64,000 nt of DNA, taken from Actinostola sp. cb2023. Lineage: Eukaryota; Cnidaria; Anthozoa; Actiniaria; Actinostolidae. Numbering within the stretch: the first letter of the stretch is position 1; the number at the start of each line of letters is the position of its first letter. Positions 22,323-32,020 of the stretch are shown here, one piece after another. The position numbers were made by a program, and so were the translations under genes. Under the pieces are notes generated by a model that saw only the letters and a list, made by a program, of their open reading frames with translations, was not told the origin of the DNA and did not search any database. The stretch is from NCBI GenBank assembly GCA_033675265.1, contig JAUJYZ010000886.1, forward strand, positions 85,030-149,029. Reading direction: 5' to 3'.

Positions 22323-22666
22323 CAGAATGTTTGACACGGTTCAAACTTCGTAAAACATGTTAAAACATGGTGGCCAAACAAAACAATGTTTTATGATGTT
22401 TTACTGAAATGTTTTACTCGTTTGGACTACTTCTACTTACAATATCACCGATCGTTTTAGCTGTACCACGTCTAGACGTCTAATGTTATTTTTTGCATTC
22501 AATGTTTGTGCAGTAATCATTAGACGTTTTGGGTGATAGCATTAGGGATCGTATTCGTGATATTCATTGTTTCTTTATTTATCTATCTCGTTCCCATAGT
22601 GATCGAGTTATTAATTTCTGCATTTATGATAACTAAATCATTTGTTTGTTTCATGTTTGTGTACAG

Positions 22667-23029
22667 GATGTGCGTGGATGGAGAACATCAGCAGCGGTGT
22701 CACACATTGGTTCATCAATATTGAGCTCAGCAATAACTACCATCGCTGCATCCATCCCTCTGTGCCTGACTACCATACAACTATTTGCCAAATTTGGTCA
22801 AATTCTTGCCATTAACACTGCTGTGTCTATAGTGTATACGCTAACGTTCTGTCTAGCATTCCTTACTATCATGGCTCCTCCGAGATTCTGTCGAACCCTC
22901 AAGTCAAGGCTGAAGGCCTTGTTTGGAGTGTTAATATTCGCTGGAATGGCTAGCCTTTGTTTGTATATAGTAAGTCTTAAAGGTATTCCTATACCAGGAC
23001 CTGATGGAAATCCTCTCTTTAAAATATAA
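22667..23029 (+). CDS. DISP3: Dispatched homolog 3-like, last exon
   Basis: The exon has acceptor GTACAG and runs 121 codons to a stop at 23,027-23,029. It encodes DVRGWRTSAAVSHIGSSILS, further hydrophobic helices, the conserved LFAKFGQILAINTAVSIVYT segment, and a short tail ending IPIPGPDGNPLFKI. The known DISP3 C-terminus has the same layout (FAKFG..LNT, MAP, final IPLP-type tail). The intron before it (21,152-22,666) carries a nested MITE. The three exons give a continuous, apparently functional 3' end. Confidence 0.9.
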   Translation, partial: DVRGWRTSAAVSHIGSSILSSAITTIAASIPLCLTTIQLFAKFGQILAINTAVSIVYTLTFCLAFLTIMAPPRFCRTLKSRLKALFGVLIFAGMASLCLYIVSLKGIPIPGPDGNPLFKI

Positions 23030-24440
23030 GCTTCTCTTTGCCGGTTCAAGTCCATGGTTATAACAACTAACAGACCTAGCAAACATTTGGCCTTATTTGA
23101 AATCAGAGCAATGGCACTTTTTAGGGTCCTGTTATACAGCAATTTCAAAAAACGTTGATACTGAATATAGTGTATTCCAAGACCGAAATGCATTATGGGA
23201 CTTGTGTTTTATTGTCTAAAGTAATATAAATAATACTAATTTATTTTATTTTTTGTGTATTCCATCAGAAACAATATACTAGCTCCATATGGCGAACAAA
23301 TCGCTGTATATTTACTTTTTATTTCAAAATAACGAGGCCCGCACTAGGAATGCACTATTCAGTATGCAGTATTCAGTTTTCAACATTTTTTGAAATTGCT
23401 GTATACACCTGTTTCAAAAAGGTTGTCGAGGACATCAATCCCTAGGCAATTAGCCACTTCTAAATCGAGCAGGGGACTGGTACCAAGTCCGTAAAACTAA
23501 TTCAATTTGATACTAGTAAAATTGGGCATCATTTTCTGAGAGAGCAGATCAAACTTAGCTAGTCTGGAAAGTTGAACTTCGGCTTAATATTGACGATGCT
23601 AGAGGACATCAAATGATGTTTATTTTCCCATACAAACTCTGTAAATTTTTGACGTTGTCCATCCAAACCATACATTCACTGTAAAATTTTGGCTGGACAA
23701 CACAATTTCAAAAGTTTATAATTCCGACAGAATTCGCTCAAATCACATCAAACTTTGCACAGATGCTAGTTTCAACATGCACTTTCATGTCATGAACTTA
23801 ATTTTAATAAACTCATTCTCAGTCCCCTGATCGATTTGATAGTGGCTAATAGGTTATACGTCGTTCCAAGACCGAACTGCATTATGGTAACAGCTTGAAT
23901 ATGGCACGTATGCCAGAAATATTTCATAAAATTCAATTCAAAATGTGTCTTGTCCTGTTGAAATTGAAACTAGACGCGTTCACTCGTGCCCTGGTGCGAT
24001 TGAGTACTTGGATGCACTGCAGCATGAAAGATGCATACCTAGTGACTGGCTTCGCTCGATGTCAACATTATGTCAACACGGCCTAAGATATTCGTGAACT
24101 GAACTGACAGAGACACACGTTCCCAGTCTCACTCCATTGCAGACTCATTAGATTTTGCTAAGCTTTGTTCAGATTATTCAGATATGATTTTGAGTCCGCG
24201 GAACGACCTGGTTCGAAAACGTTCGACATCTTTTGGAATAAGTCTACCGCTAACGGCGTGTGCGTTTGTATGTGAGATAAGCGTATTAGACATACTTCGT
24301 TCAAATGTTTTTTTCTCACGATCACAAGATACTACTTGTTCCCTACATTCGTGCTCGTAGGCTTAGATCGTGCAATAAAGACCTGCCACAGGCAGCCTAA
24401 CCATTGCTTTTGAGGCTATTTAATAATAAATATAAATACA
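23030..24440. other. Gene-free stretch with dispersed repeat copies
   Basis: Downstream of the DISP3-like stop. The words TTCCAAGACCGAA.TGCATTATGG occur at about 23,172 and 23,864 in the same orientation. GTTTCAAAAAGGTTGTC at about 23,412 resembles mariner-type MITE ends. No gene seen. Confidence 0.5.
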
Positions 24441-24444
24441 TTTA

Positions 24445-26160
24445 TATTCGCGCGTCTTTTTTTGATGGGTTTCCTGTGGTAGAGCGCGCGCGCAATACGT
24501 ATTAATGATTGGGTTCCCTGTGTTGAGTACCGTATAATGTTGGGCTCCCTGTGCGCGTCCCGCAGTACATGTGTATATTGAAACAAGGTATGAAACTCGG
24601 TCACGTGACATACGTTTTTGCTCCTATTTTTTGTCAATATGACGTGACAATTCAATTTTTACTTCGAATAACTAAACTTTACCGTATTCTCGAAACACTT
24701 CATAAGTTTCAGTCGTCTAACTTCACCGTACGCTGAGAATTGTAATTTTGACATTTTGCGCCTCATGGCCCGATGTGCGCCGCATTTCGCTGGTGCACTT
24801 TTCCGTGAGGCAGTCGGATTTTACCTTCGGGAGGACATCGGCAAGCGCTCGTCAAATCTGAACTGTGCTTTTTTTGGCAAGTTTTAATATTTATATTTTC
24901 ACTAAACAAGTCAAAAAAACACATAGAATATACTTTATTGTTTTGTGTTTTGACTTTTATAAAGTAATTGTTTTGTGCAGTTTGATTTTAATCGATTAAA
25001 ATGCTTCAAAATTGAGGCATTGTGTTTTATAAATGCTGCCAAGTCTCAATATTTAGTACTGCACACAACACATTTTTGCTATCAATACTTATAAACAAAA
25101 TGACAAACAAACGTATTTATTTCAACAATCAGTTAAAATAAGTTTACTAGCTTTTTGCACACTGTTTTGCCGTTCTTTCTGTGTAATTTATTTACTATAT
25201 TGATCAGTAATACCATGGATAATACGAAATTAAATAAATATTATGCATGTCACCACATTCGACAAGTTGTGAATGAATATCGCAGTTCTTGACAATTTGT
25301 AAGAACTCGGAAGCCGATACTTACGTTCTTACGAAAACCGTATTTAATTACGCTGTGTTTCTCTCAGTTGGTAGCTAGTATTTGCTAAATGAGTTGAACT
25401 ATTTCAATGACAATAATGAAGAAATGTTAATATTTTAGTGCACGGCTGCTTCATGAGTCCATCGACATTCATGTCTTCTCCGGATGTAGTTCGTCTATAT
25501 TTTTGCTTCGGCAGATGGTTTATGCTTAGCCTGCGTAGCCTGGAGTTTATGCTGTGTTGGCGTTCTCTTGTGTTTTAAGAACAACTGTTAGAAAGTGCAA
25601 AATGACGTCAAACACTTTCTACTGAGATGAGACAGTCAAAATGTTTAAATAGAGATGAAGTACCATCAGTCAGTTGAGAGGTTCCTTTTGAACTTGAAGT
25701 GTATTTTGATCACTCCACCATTCAAATTGAAAAATAACTACTTTAAAACCGCCGAATTTCTTCTAAAGTTACTTAAAGTTGACATGAACTGTGAACTGCT
25801 TAACTTACCATGAATATATAAGGAATAGAATTCAAACGCTTACACCGAAAACTTCATGTTTTGTTTCATTAACTTCTCCGCCATTTTTCAAAACTTCAGC
25901 AACTTCACCCTGGGTATCCCCCACGGGCCTGCAGCGTGCGACGACTTCGGCTCTTCGTTGGATTTTCGGCTGCACCAATGAAATGCGGCGCACATCAGTT
26001 TCACACCTTGTTTCACTATGTACATTGCTGCGGGCTCTTCTTGCGGGACACACACAGGGATCTCAACATAGGACGTTACTCAGCACAGGGAGCCCGACAT
26101 ATACGTATTGCGCGCGCTCTACCACAGGAAACCCATCAAAAAAGACGCAAATATCATTTT
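24445..26160. repeat. Large imperfect inverted repeat (foldback)
   Basis: The left arm at about 24,445-24,620 (GATGGGTTTCCTGTGGTAGAG at its outer end) matches in reverse complement the right arm at about 25,995-26,160. A second matched block (GATGTGCGCCGCATTTC) lies at 24,773 and about 25,980. The left arm has a roughly 165-bp insertion relative to the right. A direct copy of TTCCCAGTCTCACTC flanks the structure at about 24,120 and 26,299. No transposase frame is seen between the arms. Confidence 0.7.
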
Positions 26161-26299
26161 ATTTGATTATTTAGCCTCAAAAGGAATGGTTGGGCTGCCT
26201 ATGGCCTGCTTGAGATCTTTACGCGAGTGAATTGGACAGCTGAACTTGCCCCTTGACCTCCGGTGCTTCCTGATTGGTTTGTGATTGGTAATCTCTCTT

Positions 26300-26827
26300 C
26301 CCAGTCTCACTCGATTGCAGATTCGCGACGCCGAACAAAAAATAAATAAATAACGCTGTGTTTTTCAACTCGTGCCGGCCAAACGCCTGGGCACGAGTAA
26401 CTAGACGCGTTGAGCGTTACTCGGCGGGTAGAATGATCAGCAGCTCAGAATGGATATATAAACGGCAAGGTTAAGAGTCCTAATAAAACAGGCTTAGAGT
26501 ATGGGGAACTATTTCAGATGATAGTGACAATAGTGATGATAGTGATGATAGTCACCCGTTGGGTGACTCGGTAGGTCCCGGTATGTAGATCATGCATGCG
26601 TAATCCACAGGAAACCCAGGTTATATATATATGTGTTGTGTAGAATGTATGTGGCCTTTACGTAAATAATTATAGTAAAATACAGTAAATGAATGATAGC
26701 TTCTAAATAAAATGTATTTCACATGTTTATACCGTCTTGTCTTCATTTTTCCTCGTTTCGGTCGATTTTGACGTGTTTTGGCTTCTCTAACTCTCCCCTC
26801 CATAAATAATGGGAAGGACGGAAACAT
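26300..26827. other. Gene-free stretch
   Basis: AT-rich DNA with a short GATAGTGAT repeat at about 26,518 and a short TATATATATG run. I see nothing coding. Confidence 0.4.
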
Positions 26828-26971
26828 TGTCGGTCGCAACTGAAGCGTGTTTTTTTCGTATTTTATTTGACTGATCTCTCGTCTTGAACTATCTTATCTA
26901 GTATAACAACAACACGTGCAACGTCTCTCTAATGAACGTCATGAACTATATAACTCGTGGATTACACGACA
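26828..26971 (-). repeat. 3' LTR of a second BEL/Pao element
   Basis: The 144-bp segment has the same palindromic ends (TGTCG..CGACA) as the LTRs at 268 and 4004 and an AATAAA on the minus strand. It lies just downstream of an integrase C-terminal tail, with a purine-rich GCGCCCGGAG directly before it on minus. The partner LTR is not in the window. Confidence 0.7.
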
Positions 26972-27002
26972 CTCCGGGCGCACAATAAAGTTAACTGTTT
27001 AT

Positions 27003-27292
27003 CCACTGTGCGATTTTGACTCTGGCCTTTTCAGCTGCAAGCCTCCTTGGTTTTGGATGTGGAAGATCATCTGTAGATGACTGAGTGTCTTCTTTGTTGA
27101 CAGTTTCCTTTTCTCCTGTCAGCTGCATGTTGTCTTCTTCAAGTTCGTTTTCAGTTACACACGCTAGTGGGTATAATAAGCTTAGTGGTCGATTTTTAAA
27201 AGTTCTTTCCGTTTGTCGTTTGCACTTAGGCAGACCTTACTTGTCCATCTTGACTGGTGTATAACTTCTTTATCCTTCCGAGTTTCCATGAT
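27003..27292 (-). pseudogene. BEL/Pao integrase C-terminus, 3' part
   Basis: On the minus strand the frame begins WKLGRIKKLYTSQDGQVRSA. One stop and one frame change follow before NRPLSLLYPL and a polar tail ending QWINS with a stop at about 27,003. WKLGRI, DGQVRSA and RPLSLLYPLE-like motifs are typical of the end of BEL/Pao integrase. Its upstream half is found on the other side of the 4.6-kb element (31,889-31,945), so the gene was split by that insertion. It is already decayed. Confidence 0.75.
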
Positions 27293-28207
27293 AGTAGTAG
27301 GGAAATGGGAGTTCTGGGCCACGGGCGGCCCGGTTCAGCCCGGGCTACACGGGCGGCCCGGGTCAGCCTGGGCTAGGGGGAGTTCTGGACCACGGGCGGC
27401 CCGGGCCAGTCCGGGGAAGGAGTCAGACCCTCTCTGGGCCACCTCTGGAGTTATTTTTAAAACGATCCTATTCGGTCTGTGTTATTCCACGACTATTTGC
27501 AAAACAATATTGTGGTTTTTCGCTGACGTTTTTTTTTTATTTTCCCGTATTTCATTTTTCCGTGAGTCAGCAATTCGTGACACAAACACCAGCACAAACA
27601 AACATAGACTAAAGAATAAGACAAAGCCTGTGTACACAGTGGATAATCATCAAACAAACAAAACAAATTTATTTCAATTACAGTAGGGTAAACAATGGTT
27701 TTCCCGTTGTTGGATGTCATCAGTTTTTATCACGTTATGTAACAACTGGTCTATTGCTTCATTTTATAAAGTATCTTCAACCTAATATTTTTATGTCGAG
27801 GTTTCAAACACCAATCTTCAGGATAAACAATGTACAAAGATAACTTAAACAATGGAGAGGCACGCTAGATAAGTGGTCTATTGTTGTATCAACAGGTGAC
27901 CATATGTAAATTCGTCTGCGCCGTCAGAACAACAATAATAATAATAATAATAACTAACTGACAATATTGACACCATGCAGAGTCAAACACACGAGTCTTT
28001 TTAAAAATGTGATTTATTTACAACTTGGCAATTATAAAATCACAACATTTCTTTAAATAATTATAAAATCACCATGACCACCAGTGTAGTTTCAAAGCTG
28101 CTTTATTAGACTTCTAAGACATTTAAACATCCAAAACAAACAAAGAATGAAATTTGATAGTTCACATTCACTTGTTCTTAATACTTCTGCCAGTTAGGTA
28201 TTGATTT
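27293..28207. repeat. Left terminal inverted repeat
   Basis: It pairs with 31,001-31,888 apart from small indels, such as about 20 nt extra near 28,150. It runs through the ATPase stop region, so the last codons of that gene lie inside the repeat. A roughly 75-codon open frame (27,493-27,720 minus, mirrored at 31,463-31,699 plus) exists in both arms, with no recognisable family; I treat it as chance. Confidence 0.85.
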
Positions 28208-29464
28208 AATCACGGCTCTTAATCGTTCTGAACGTCGAGGAGGTGTCACTACATCGTCGTATTTATGGGCATCCCGATAAGGTATCCACTTGATGGGTTT
28301 TTCTTTACTTGGTGGGGGAGTGGGTGGAAATATGTGTGGGCCAGATGGAGTGTTTGGTGTGCTGAACAAGAAGGTTGGTTGCCTCATTTCTGAATGGGTT
28401 CTTATTGGAGTAGAAGGAACCTCAACTGAAGTCGATGGTCTCAAAGTAGATGGTATTCTAATTTTAGAGGTGAGGCGTTGTAACATGGAAGGTGGTTTAG
28501 ATGTAACAAAACCACTATCACGACTTAGACTTGTCGAGGGAACATGTTCTGGGGTTGTAAAAGCCGATAGATGACTTTCATCAGCCAACGGTGGTAGGAC
28601 TGATTCTTGCCTTGGTCTAACCACCACACTGTTCGGAAGTTGTTGTTTGAGGTGGAGGTAGCGATTAAACAGTGAAGTGTATTCTTTCACTTTCACCTCT
28701 GGAGGAACACTGGGGTCTTTTAAAATGTGGTCCATCTGCTCTTCTAAATTTTGCATGGCCTTTAAGAGGGGTGATAGGTACCCTTGACGTTGAAAAAAGT
28801 TACCGATGGTCTTCATCGCATCCAATTGACCCCCAGTCTGTGGGGGATCGTTGGGAAGAACATTAGTACGCAGTCGGCACTCCTCTGGAGTGTTGGGTTT
28901 GAGATCCACAAAAAGGTAGCCGAAAGGCCGTTCGACAGCCGCTTCATACTTATGAAGAAACTGGTCGAGAACTAGGTATGCGGCATTCAAGCTCAACGTG
29001 CGCATGATTTTGCCTTGAAAGTAGACATTCTGACAGAGGAAAATGACACTGAGATTTCTATGGTGGGATCCCTTGGTGAATAAATTCATAATTCTTTTGT
29101 CGTTGGAGGTCTCGGCCATTTGGTCGTCAATGACTATTAGATTGTTGGTTTGGGGATCAAAATACCAATCCTCGTCCAGGTCGTGAGGGATGTCTTTGAC
29201 AAACTCGATCCCTGGCAGAGTCTGCTGCATTTTCTCATAGGCCGGTTGCCATTGCGAATAGCTCCATACAATACGTTGAGGGGGAGGTTGAATCACTCTA
29301 CTTGCGTGTTGAAGCAAGTTCTGAACCCAGACCGTTTTTCCCGATCCCGTCATTCCCGCCACGATAGCCGTGAAGGGGTGGAGTAACTGAAAACGGTCAC
29401 ATTTTGTGTCTTCAACAATTTGAGTCCGGGAGTAGGGAGTAATCCGTTGACCCCCTTTTTGCAT
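28178..29464 (-). CDS. Packaging-type P-loop ATPase of Polinton/PLV-like element
   Basis: From the first in-frame ATG (29,464) the protein is 428 residues; the frame stays open further upstream through a CPICGK..HLTRVH zinc finger without an ATG. Walker A is GMTGSGKT (29,301-29,356 region), Walker B is LIVIDD, and a following SVIFLCQN block carries the sensor-like Gln. These are the marks of the FtsK/HerA/A32-like genome-packaging ATPases of Polintons and related viruses. After LSLNAAYLVL the chain passes directly to DQFLHKYEAA..GYLFVDLKP. From memory of the family, a short segment beginning FKNPRD normally lies between, so this copy may have lost about 25 residues. The C-terminal 200 residues are Pro/Ser/Thr-rich and low-complexity. 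The expected role is filling virion shells with DNA. Confidence 0.8.
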   Translation of the reverse strand: MQKGGQRITPYSRTQIVEDTKCDRFQLLHPFTAIVAGMTGSGKTVWVQNLLQHASRVIQPPPQRIVWSYSQWQPAYEKMQQTLPGIEFVKDIPHDLDEDWYFDPQTNNLIVIDDQMAETSNDKRIMNLFTKGSHHRNLSVIFLCQNVYFQGKIMRTLSLNAAYLVLDQFLHKYEAAVERPFGYLFVDLKPNTPEECRLRTNVLPNDPPQTGGQLDAMKTIGNFFQRQGYLSPLLKAMQNLEEQMDHILKDPSVPPEVKVKEYTSLFNRYLHLKQQLPNSVVVRPRQESVLPPLADESHLSAFTTPEHVPSTSLSRDSGFVTSKPPSMLQRLTSKIRIPSTLRPSTSVEVPSTPIRTHSEMRQPTFLFSTPNTPSGPHIFPPTPPPSKEKPIKWIPYRDAHKYDDVVTPPRRSERLRAVIKSIPNWQKY

Positions 29465-29569
29465 TTCACTTTCTTGTAGTAAGCGTTTTCTATCAGGACC
29501 ACTGATCTTGTGCACTCGAGTTAGATGAGACCACACATGTTGTACGGACTTGCCGCAAATAGGACAGAC

Positions 29570-29641
29570 GGCTCGGCTCGGCTCGGCTCGGCTCGGCTCG
29601 GCTCGGCTCGGCTCGGCTCGGCTCGGCTCGGCTCGGCTCGG
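29570..29641. repeat. GCTCG pentanucleotide microsatellite (14 units)
   Basis: Fourteen perfect GCTCG units (29,571-29,640) lie between the ATPase zinc-finger codons and the central promoter. On the minus strand they read as AEPSR repeats. Unit number alters the frame because five is not a multiple of three. Confidence 0.95.
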
Positions 29642-29706
29642 TAGGCTCGTATAAGCTCGTAGACACGGTTATATGGCTATTGACCACTTAGTTGATAAAT
29701 GAATAA

Positions 29707-29716
29707 TATATAAATA
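29707..29716 (+). promoter_or_regulatory. TATA-like box of divergent promoter
   Basis: TATATAAATA lies 54 bp before the ATG at 29,770, in the only non-coding interval between the leftward ATPase gene and the two rightward genes. The interval is therefore the likely divergent promoter. Confidence 0.5.
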
Positions 29717-29769
29717 GTGCTACCTTTATTTAGGTAATTCATTTAGGAAGTAACCACTCTACAGACAAC

Positions 29770-30144
29770 ATGAGTCAATTGCTTTGTCAAAATTTTGGCT
29801 ATTTGCATCATTTAGCACATTGTTCACCTCACCAGAGGGCTTTTTTACTGGCTTCCGCTAGTCCAGAACAGGTTCATGCCATTTGTGAAGTGTGTTTTAA
29901 TTTGTGTATGGGCACTATTCCGGTTACGGTTGGACTAAAAGAAAGACTTAGACCACATGTGGATATTATAAGAGAATTAGCGAACTCATCAATTCCTTTC
30001 AAAACCAAGAAAAATAACTCTAGCCCAACACGGTGGGGGGTTTGTGTCCGATGTCATGTCACCGCTGATGTCGGCTTTGAGCCTGTTTTTGCTATAAGTA
30101 ACGTCATCTTGAAAGAAAACCTTCATTATACCTTGACTACCTGA
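29770..30144 (+). CDS. Small conserved protein of Polinton/PLV-like element (frame-disrupted)
   Basis: The frame encodes 124 residues. The first ~75 contain HCSPHQRAFLLASASPEQ and HAICEVCFNLCMG, followed by a basic helix with LKERLRPH. I recall this pattern (repeated ASP.Q, AICE..FN..G, KK then a GGGF tail) in small proteins beside the same ATPase in other animal genomes. The expected Gly-rich GGGF tail is present but in the +1 frame (about 30,029-30,097, stop at 30,095), so the visible frame ends with about 45 unrelated residues. A one-base change near an AAAA run at about 29,999-30,005 would explain this. Function is unknown; a minor virion component is a guess. Confidence 0.6.
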   Translation: MSQLLCQNFGYLHHLAHCSPHQRAFLLASASPEQVHAICEVCFNLCMGTIPVTVGLKERLRPHVDIIRELANSSIPFKTKKNNSSPTRWGVCVRCHVTADVGFEPVFAISNVILKENLHYTLTT

Positions 30145-30153
30145 GGAAGCAAC

Positions 30154-30954
30154 ATGAAGAGATCAAGAGTCGATTCTACTAGCTCTGAAGAAAGTTCAGT
30201 TTCTGGAGAGAGTTCCTCGGAATTGGACATTTTTGATGACGACGATATCGAAGAAGTTATGCAGAATATCTCCCAGAGTACTATCCCGAAAGATAAGGCT
30301 CTAGCTTTTCTTCACAGTCTTGCTGCTTCAAAAAGTATTTTATACTGGAATTCTCATGGTGAGATGACTTATCATCAACGAAGAATTCCCCTGACTAATA
30401 TAGTAGAACTCATTGAATATGCCATGTTACCTTACAACCTCGATGTCAGAACCCCGAGAGGACTCAAAACATTCACGAACGGGTTGTCGGAAGTCGGAAT
30501 TGACAAAACACTTATACGAAACAAACGCTTGCTGGCAGATCTGGTTGCTAGGCAACCTGAAGAAGAGGATACTGACGATGAGAGTGAGAGTGGAGAAGAA
30601 GAAACGGATGAATCTAAGGCAGAAAGCACATCAACAGAATCTGACAGTGGCAAGTCGGAAAGTTCAGAATCGGATGATGAACCAAGGGAGTGTCACGTGT
30701 GTCGTGACTTCAAACCGTTCTACTCGATACCTATTGTTCAATGCCCTAGATGTCTATGGCGAGAAGGCTACTACTGCCGTCAGAATCAACATGTCGAGTG
30801 TGATGTGTGTGCACATGTGTTCCCAGTGGATGTCAAAACCACAAAAATAACCTTCTGTCGTTGTAGAGACTGTGATGCTGTTCATGAATTGTCGTTAAAA
30901 TTCAATAAATTGAAACTCGACGTTGACGGGGAACAAGAATCTGAAGAAAATTAA
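30154..30954 (+). CDS. Acidic Cys-rich protein of Polinton/PLV-like element
   Basis: The 266-residue protein starts 9 bp after the preceding visible frame ends. A Ser/Asp/Glu-rich head (1-40) is followed by a compact conserved domain (about 50-127; RIPLTNIVELIEYAML and PRGLKTFTNGLSEVGI). An acidic Ser linker (135-178) leads to a zinc-ribbon-like tail with CHVC (180-183), CPRC (197-200), CDVC (216-219) and CRCRDC (235-240). The middle domain recalls a family (GW/GL..F...L...IP..L..N) seen beside the packaging ATPase elsewhere. AATAAA at 30,988-30,994 probably ends the transcript. Function unknown; the acidic and zinc-binding parts fit nucleic-acid or host-protein binding. Confidence 0.65.
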   Translation: MKRSRVDSTSSEESSVSGESSSELDIFDDDDIEEVMQNISQSTIPKDKALAFLHSLAASKSILYWNSHGEMTYHQRRIPLTNIVELIEYAMLPYNLDVRTPRGLKTFTNGLSEVGIDKTLIRNKRLLADLVARQPEEEDTDDESESGEEETDESKAESTSTESDSGKSESSESDDEPRECHVCRDFKPFYSIPIVQCPRCLWREGYYCRQNQHVECDVCAHVFPVDVKTTKITFCRCRDCDAVHELSLKFNKLKLDVDGEQESEEN

Positions 30955-31000
30955 ACAGTTGAATTGTCTTTTGTCGTGTAAACCCCAAATAAAACTTTCT

Positions 31001-31888
31001 AAATCAATACCTAACTGACAGAAGTATCAAATTTCATTCTTTGTTTGTTTTGGATGTTTAAATGTCTTAGTAGTCTAATAATAAAACTTTCTAAATCAAT
31101 TTGAGTTGTCATGGTGATTTTATGATAATTTAGAGAAATGTTGTGATTTTATAATTGCCAAGTTGTAAATAAATCACATTTTTAAAAAGACTCGTGTGTT
31201 TGACTCTGCATGGTGTCAATATTGTCAGTTAGTTATTATTATTATTATTGTTGTTCTGACGGCGCAGACGAATTTACATATGGTCACCTGTTGATACAAC
31301 AATAGACCACTTATCTAGCGTGCCTCTCCATTGTTTAAGTTATCTTTGTACATTGTTTATCCTGAAGATTGGTGTTTGAAACCTCGACATAAAAATATTA
31401 GGTTGAAGATACTTTATAAAATGAAGCAATAGACCAGTTGTTACATAACGTGATAAAAACTGATGACATCCAACAACGGGAAAACCATTGTTTACCCTAC
31501 TGTAATTGAAATAAATTTGTTTTGTTTGTTTGATGATTATCCACTGTGTACACAGGCTTTGTCTTATTCTTTAGTCTATGTTTGTTTGTGCTGGTGTTTG
31601 TGTCACGAATTGCTGACTCACGGAAAAATGAAATACGGGAAAATAAAAAAAACGTCAGCGAAAAACCACAATATTGTTTTGCAAATAGTCGTGGAATAAC
31701 ACAGACCGAATAGGATCGTTTTAAAAATAACTCCAGAGGTGGCCCGGAGAGGGTCTGACTCCTTCCCCGGACTGGCCCGGGCCGCCCGTGGTCCAGAACT
31801 CCCCCTAGCCCAGGCTGACCCGGGCCGCCCGTGTAGCCCGGGCTGAACCGGGCCGCCCGTGGCCCAGAACTCCCATTTCCCTACTACT
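31001..31888. repeat. Right terminal inverted repeat
   Basis: This is the mirror of 27,293-28,207. The word AATAAAACTTTCTAAATCAA occurs twice (about 30,991 and 31,081), the first probably serving as poly(A) signal for the gene ending at 30,954. Confidence 0.85.
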
Positions 31889-31945
31889 CACGAAGGATGA
31901 TGTTTTCTTTAAGTTGTACTACATCTCCTACAATCTGTATTTTTG
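31889..31945 (-). pseudogene. BEL/Pao integrase fragment, 5' part
   Basis: The minus frame reads KIQIVGDVVQLKENIILR right up to the element border. GDVV(Q)L-KEN is the conserved block that precedes WKLGRI in BEL integrases, and WKLGRI is found just beyond the opposite border. Further upstream integrase sequence is not recognisable. Confidence 0.65.
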
Positions 31946-32013
31946 TAGTACATTTTCTCGAGTCAATCAATCCCTGCAATGAACTTTATCAAGGCTTAAA
32001 CAGGAAATTCCGG

Positions 32014-32020
32014 TATAAAA
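32014..32020 (+). promoter_or_regulatory. TATA box of five-exon gene
   Basis: TATAAAA in a GC-richer context (CGG..GGCGCG) lies 210 bp before the ATG at 32,230, leaving space for a 5' UTR of about 180 nt. Confidence 0.5.

Larger units (their letters stand above)
27293..31888. mobile_element. Miniature Polinton/PLV-like element with long terminal inverted repeats
   Basis: The 4,596-bp unit begins AGTAGTAGGG and ends CCCTACTACT. Its inverted repeats are about 0.9 kb (27,293-28,207 and 31,001-31,888) and start with GC-rich CGGGC-type subrepeats. AG..CT termini with long TIRs are a Polinton/Maverick hallmark. The flanking hexamers CATGAT and CACGAA share 4 of 6 bases, so a 6-bp target duplication would have mutated. 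Three genes lie inside, with the ATPase leftward and two small genes rightward from a central promoter. DNA polymerase B, integrase, protease and capsid genes are absent, so it must be non-autonomous or a distinct minimal virus-like lineage. Confidence 0.8.

Noticed and set aside
27493..27720. 75-residue frame present in both terminal inverted repeats of the Polinton-like element
   Set aside because: It is mirrored only because the TIRs are identical, has no recognisable motif and differs at its C-terminus by an indel.
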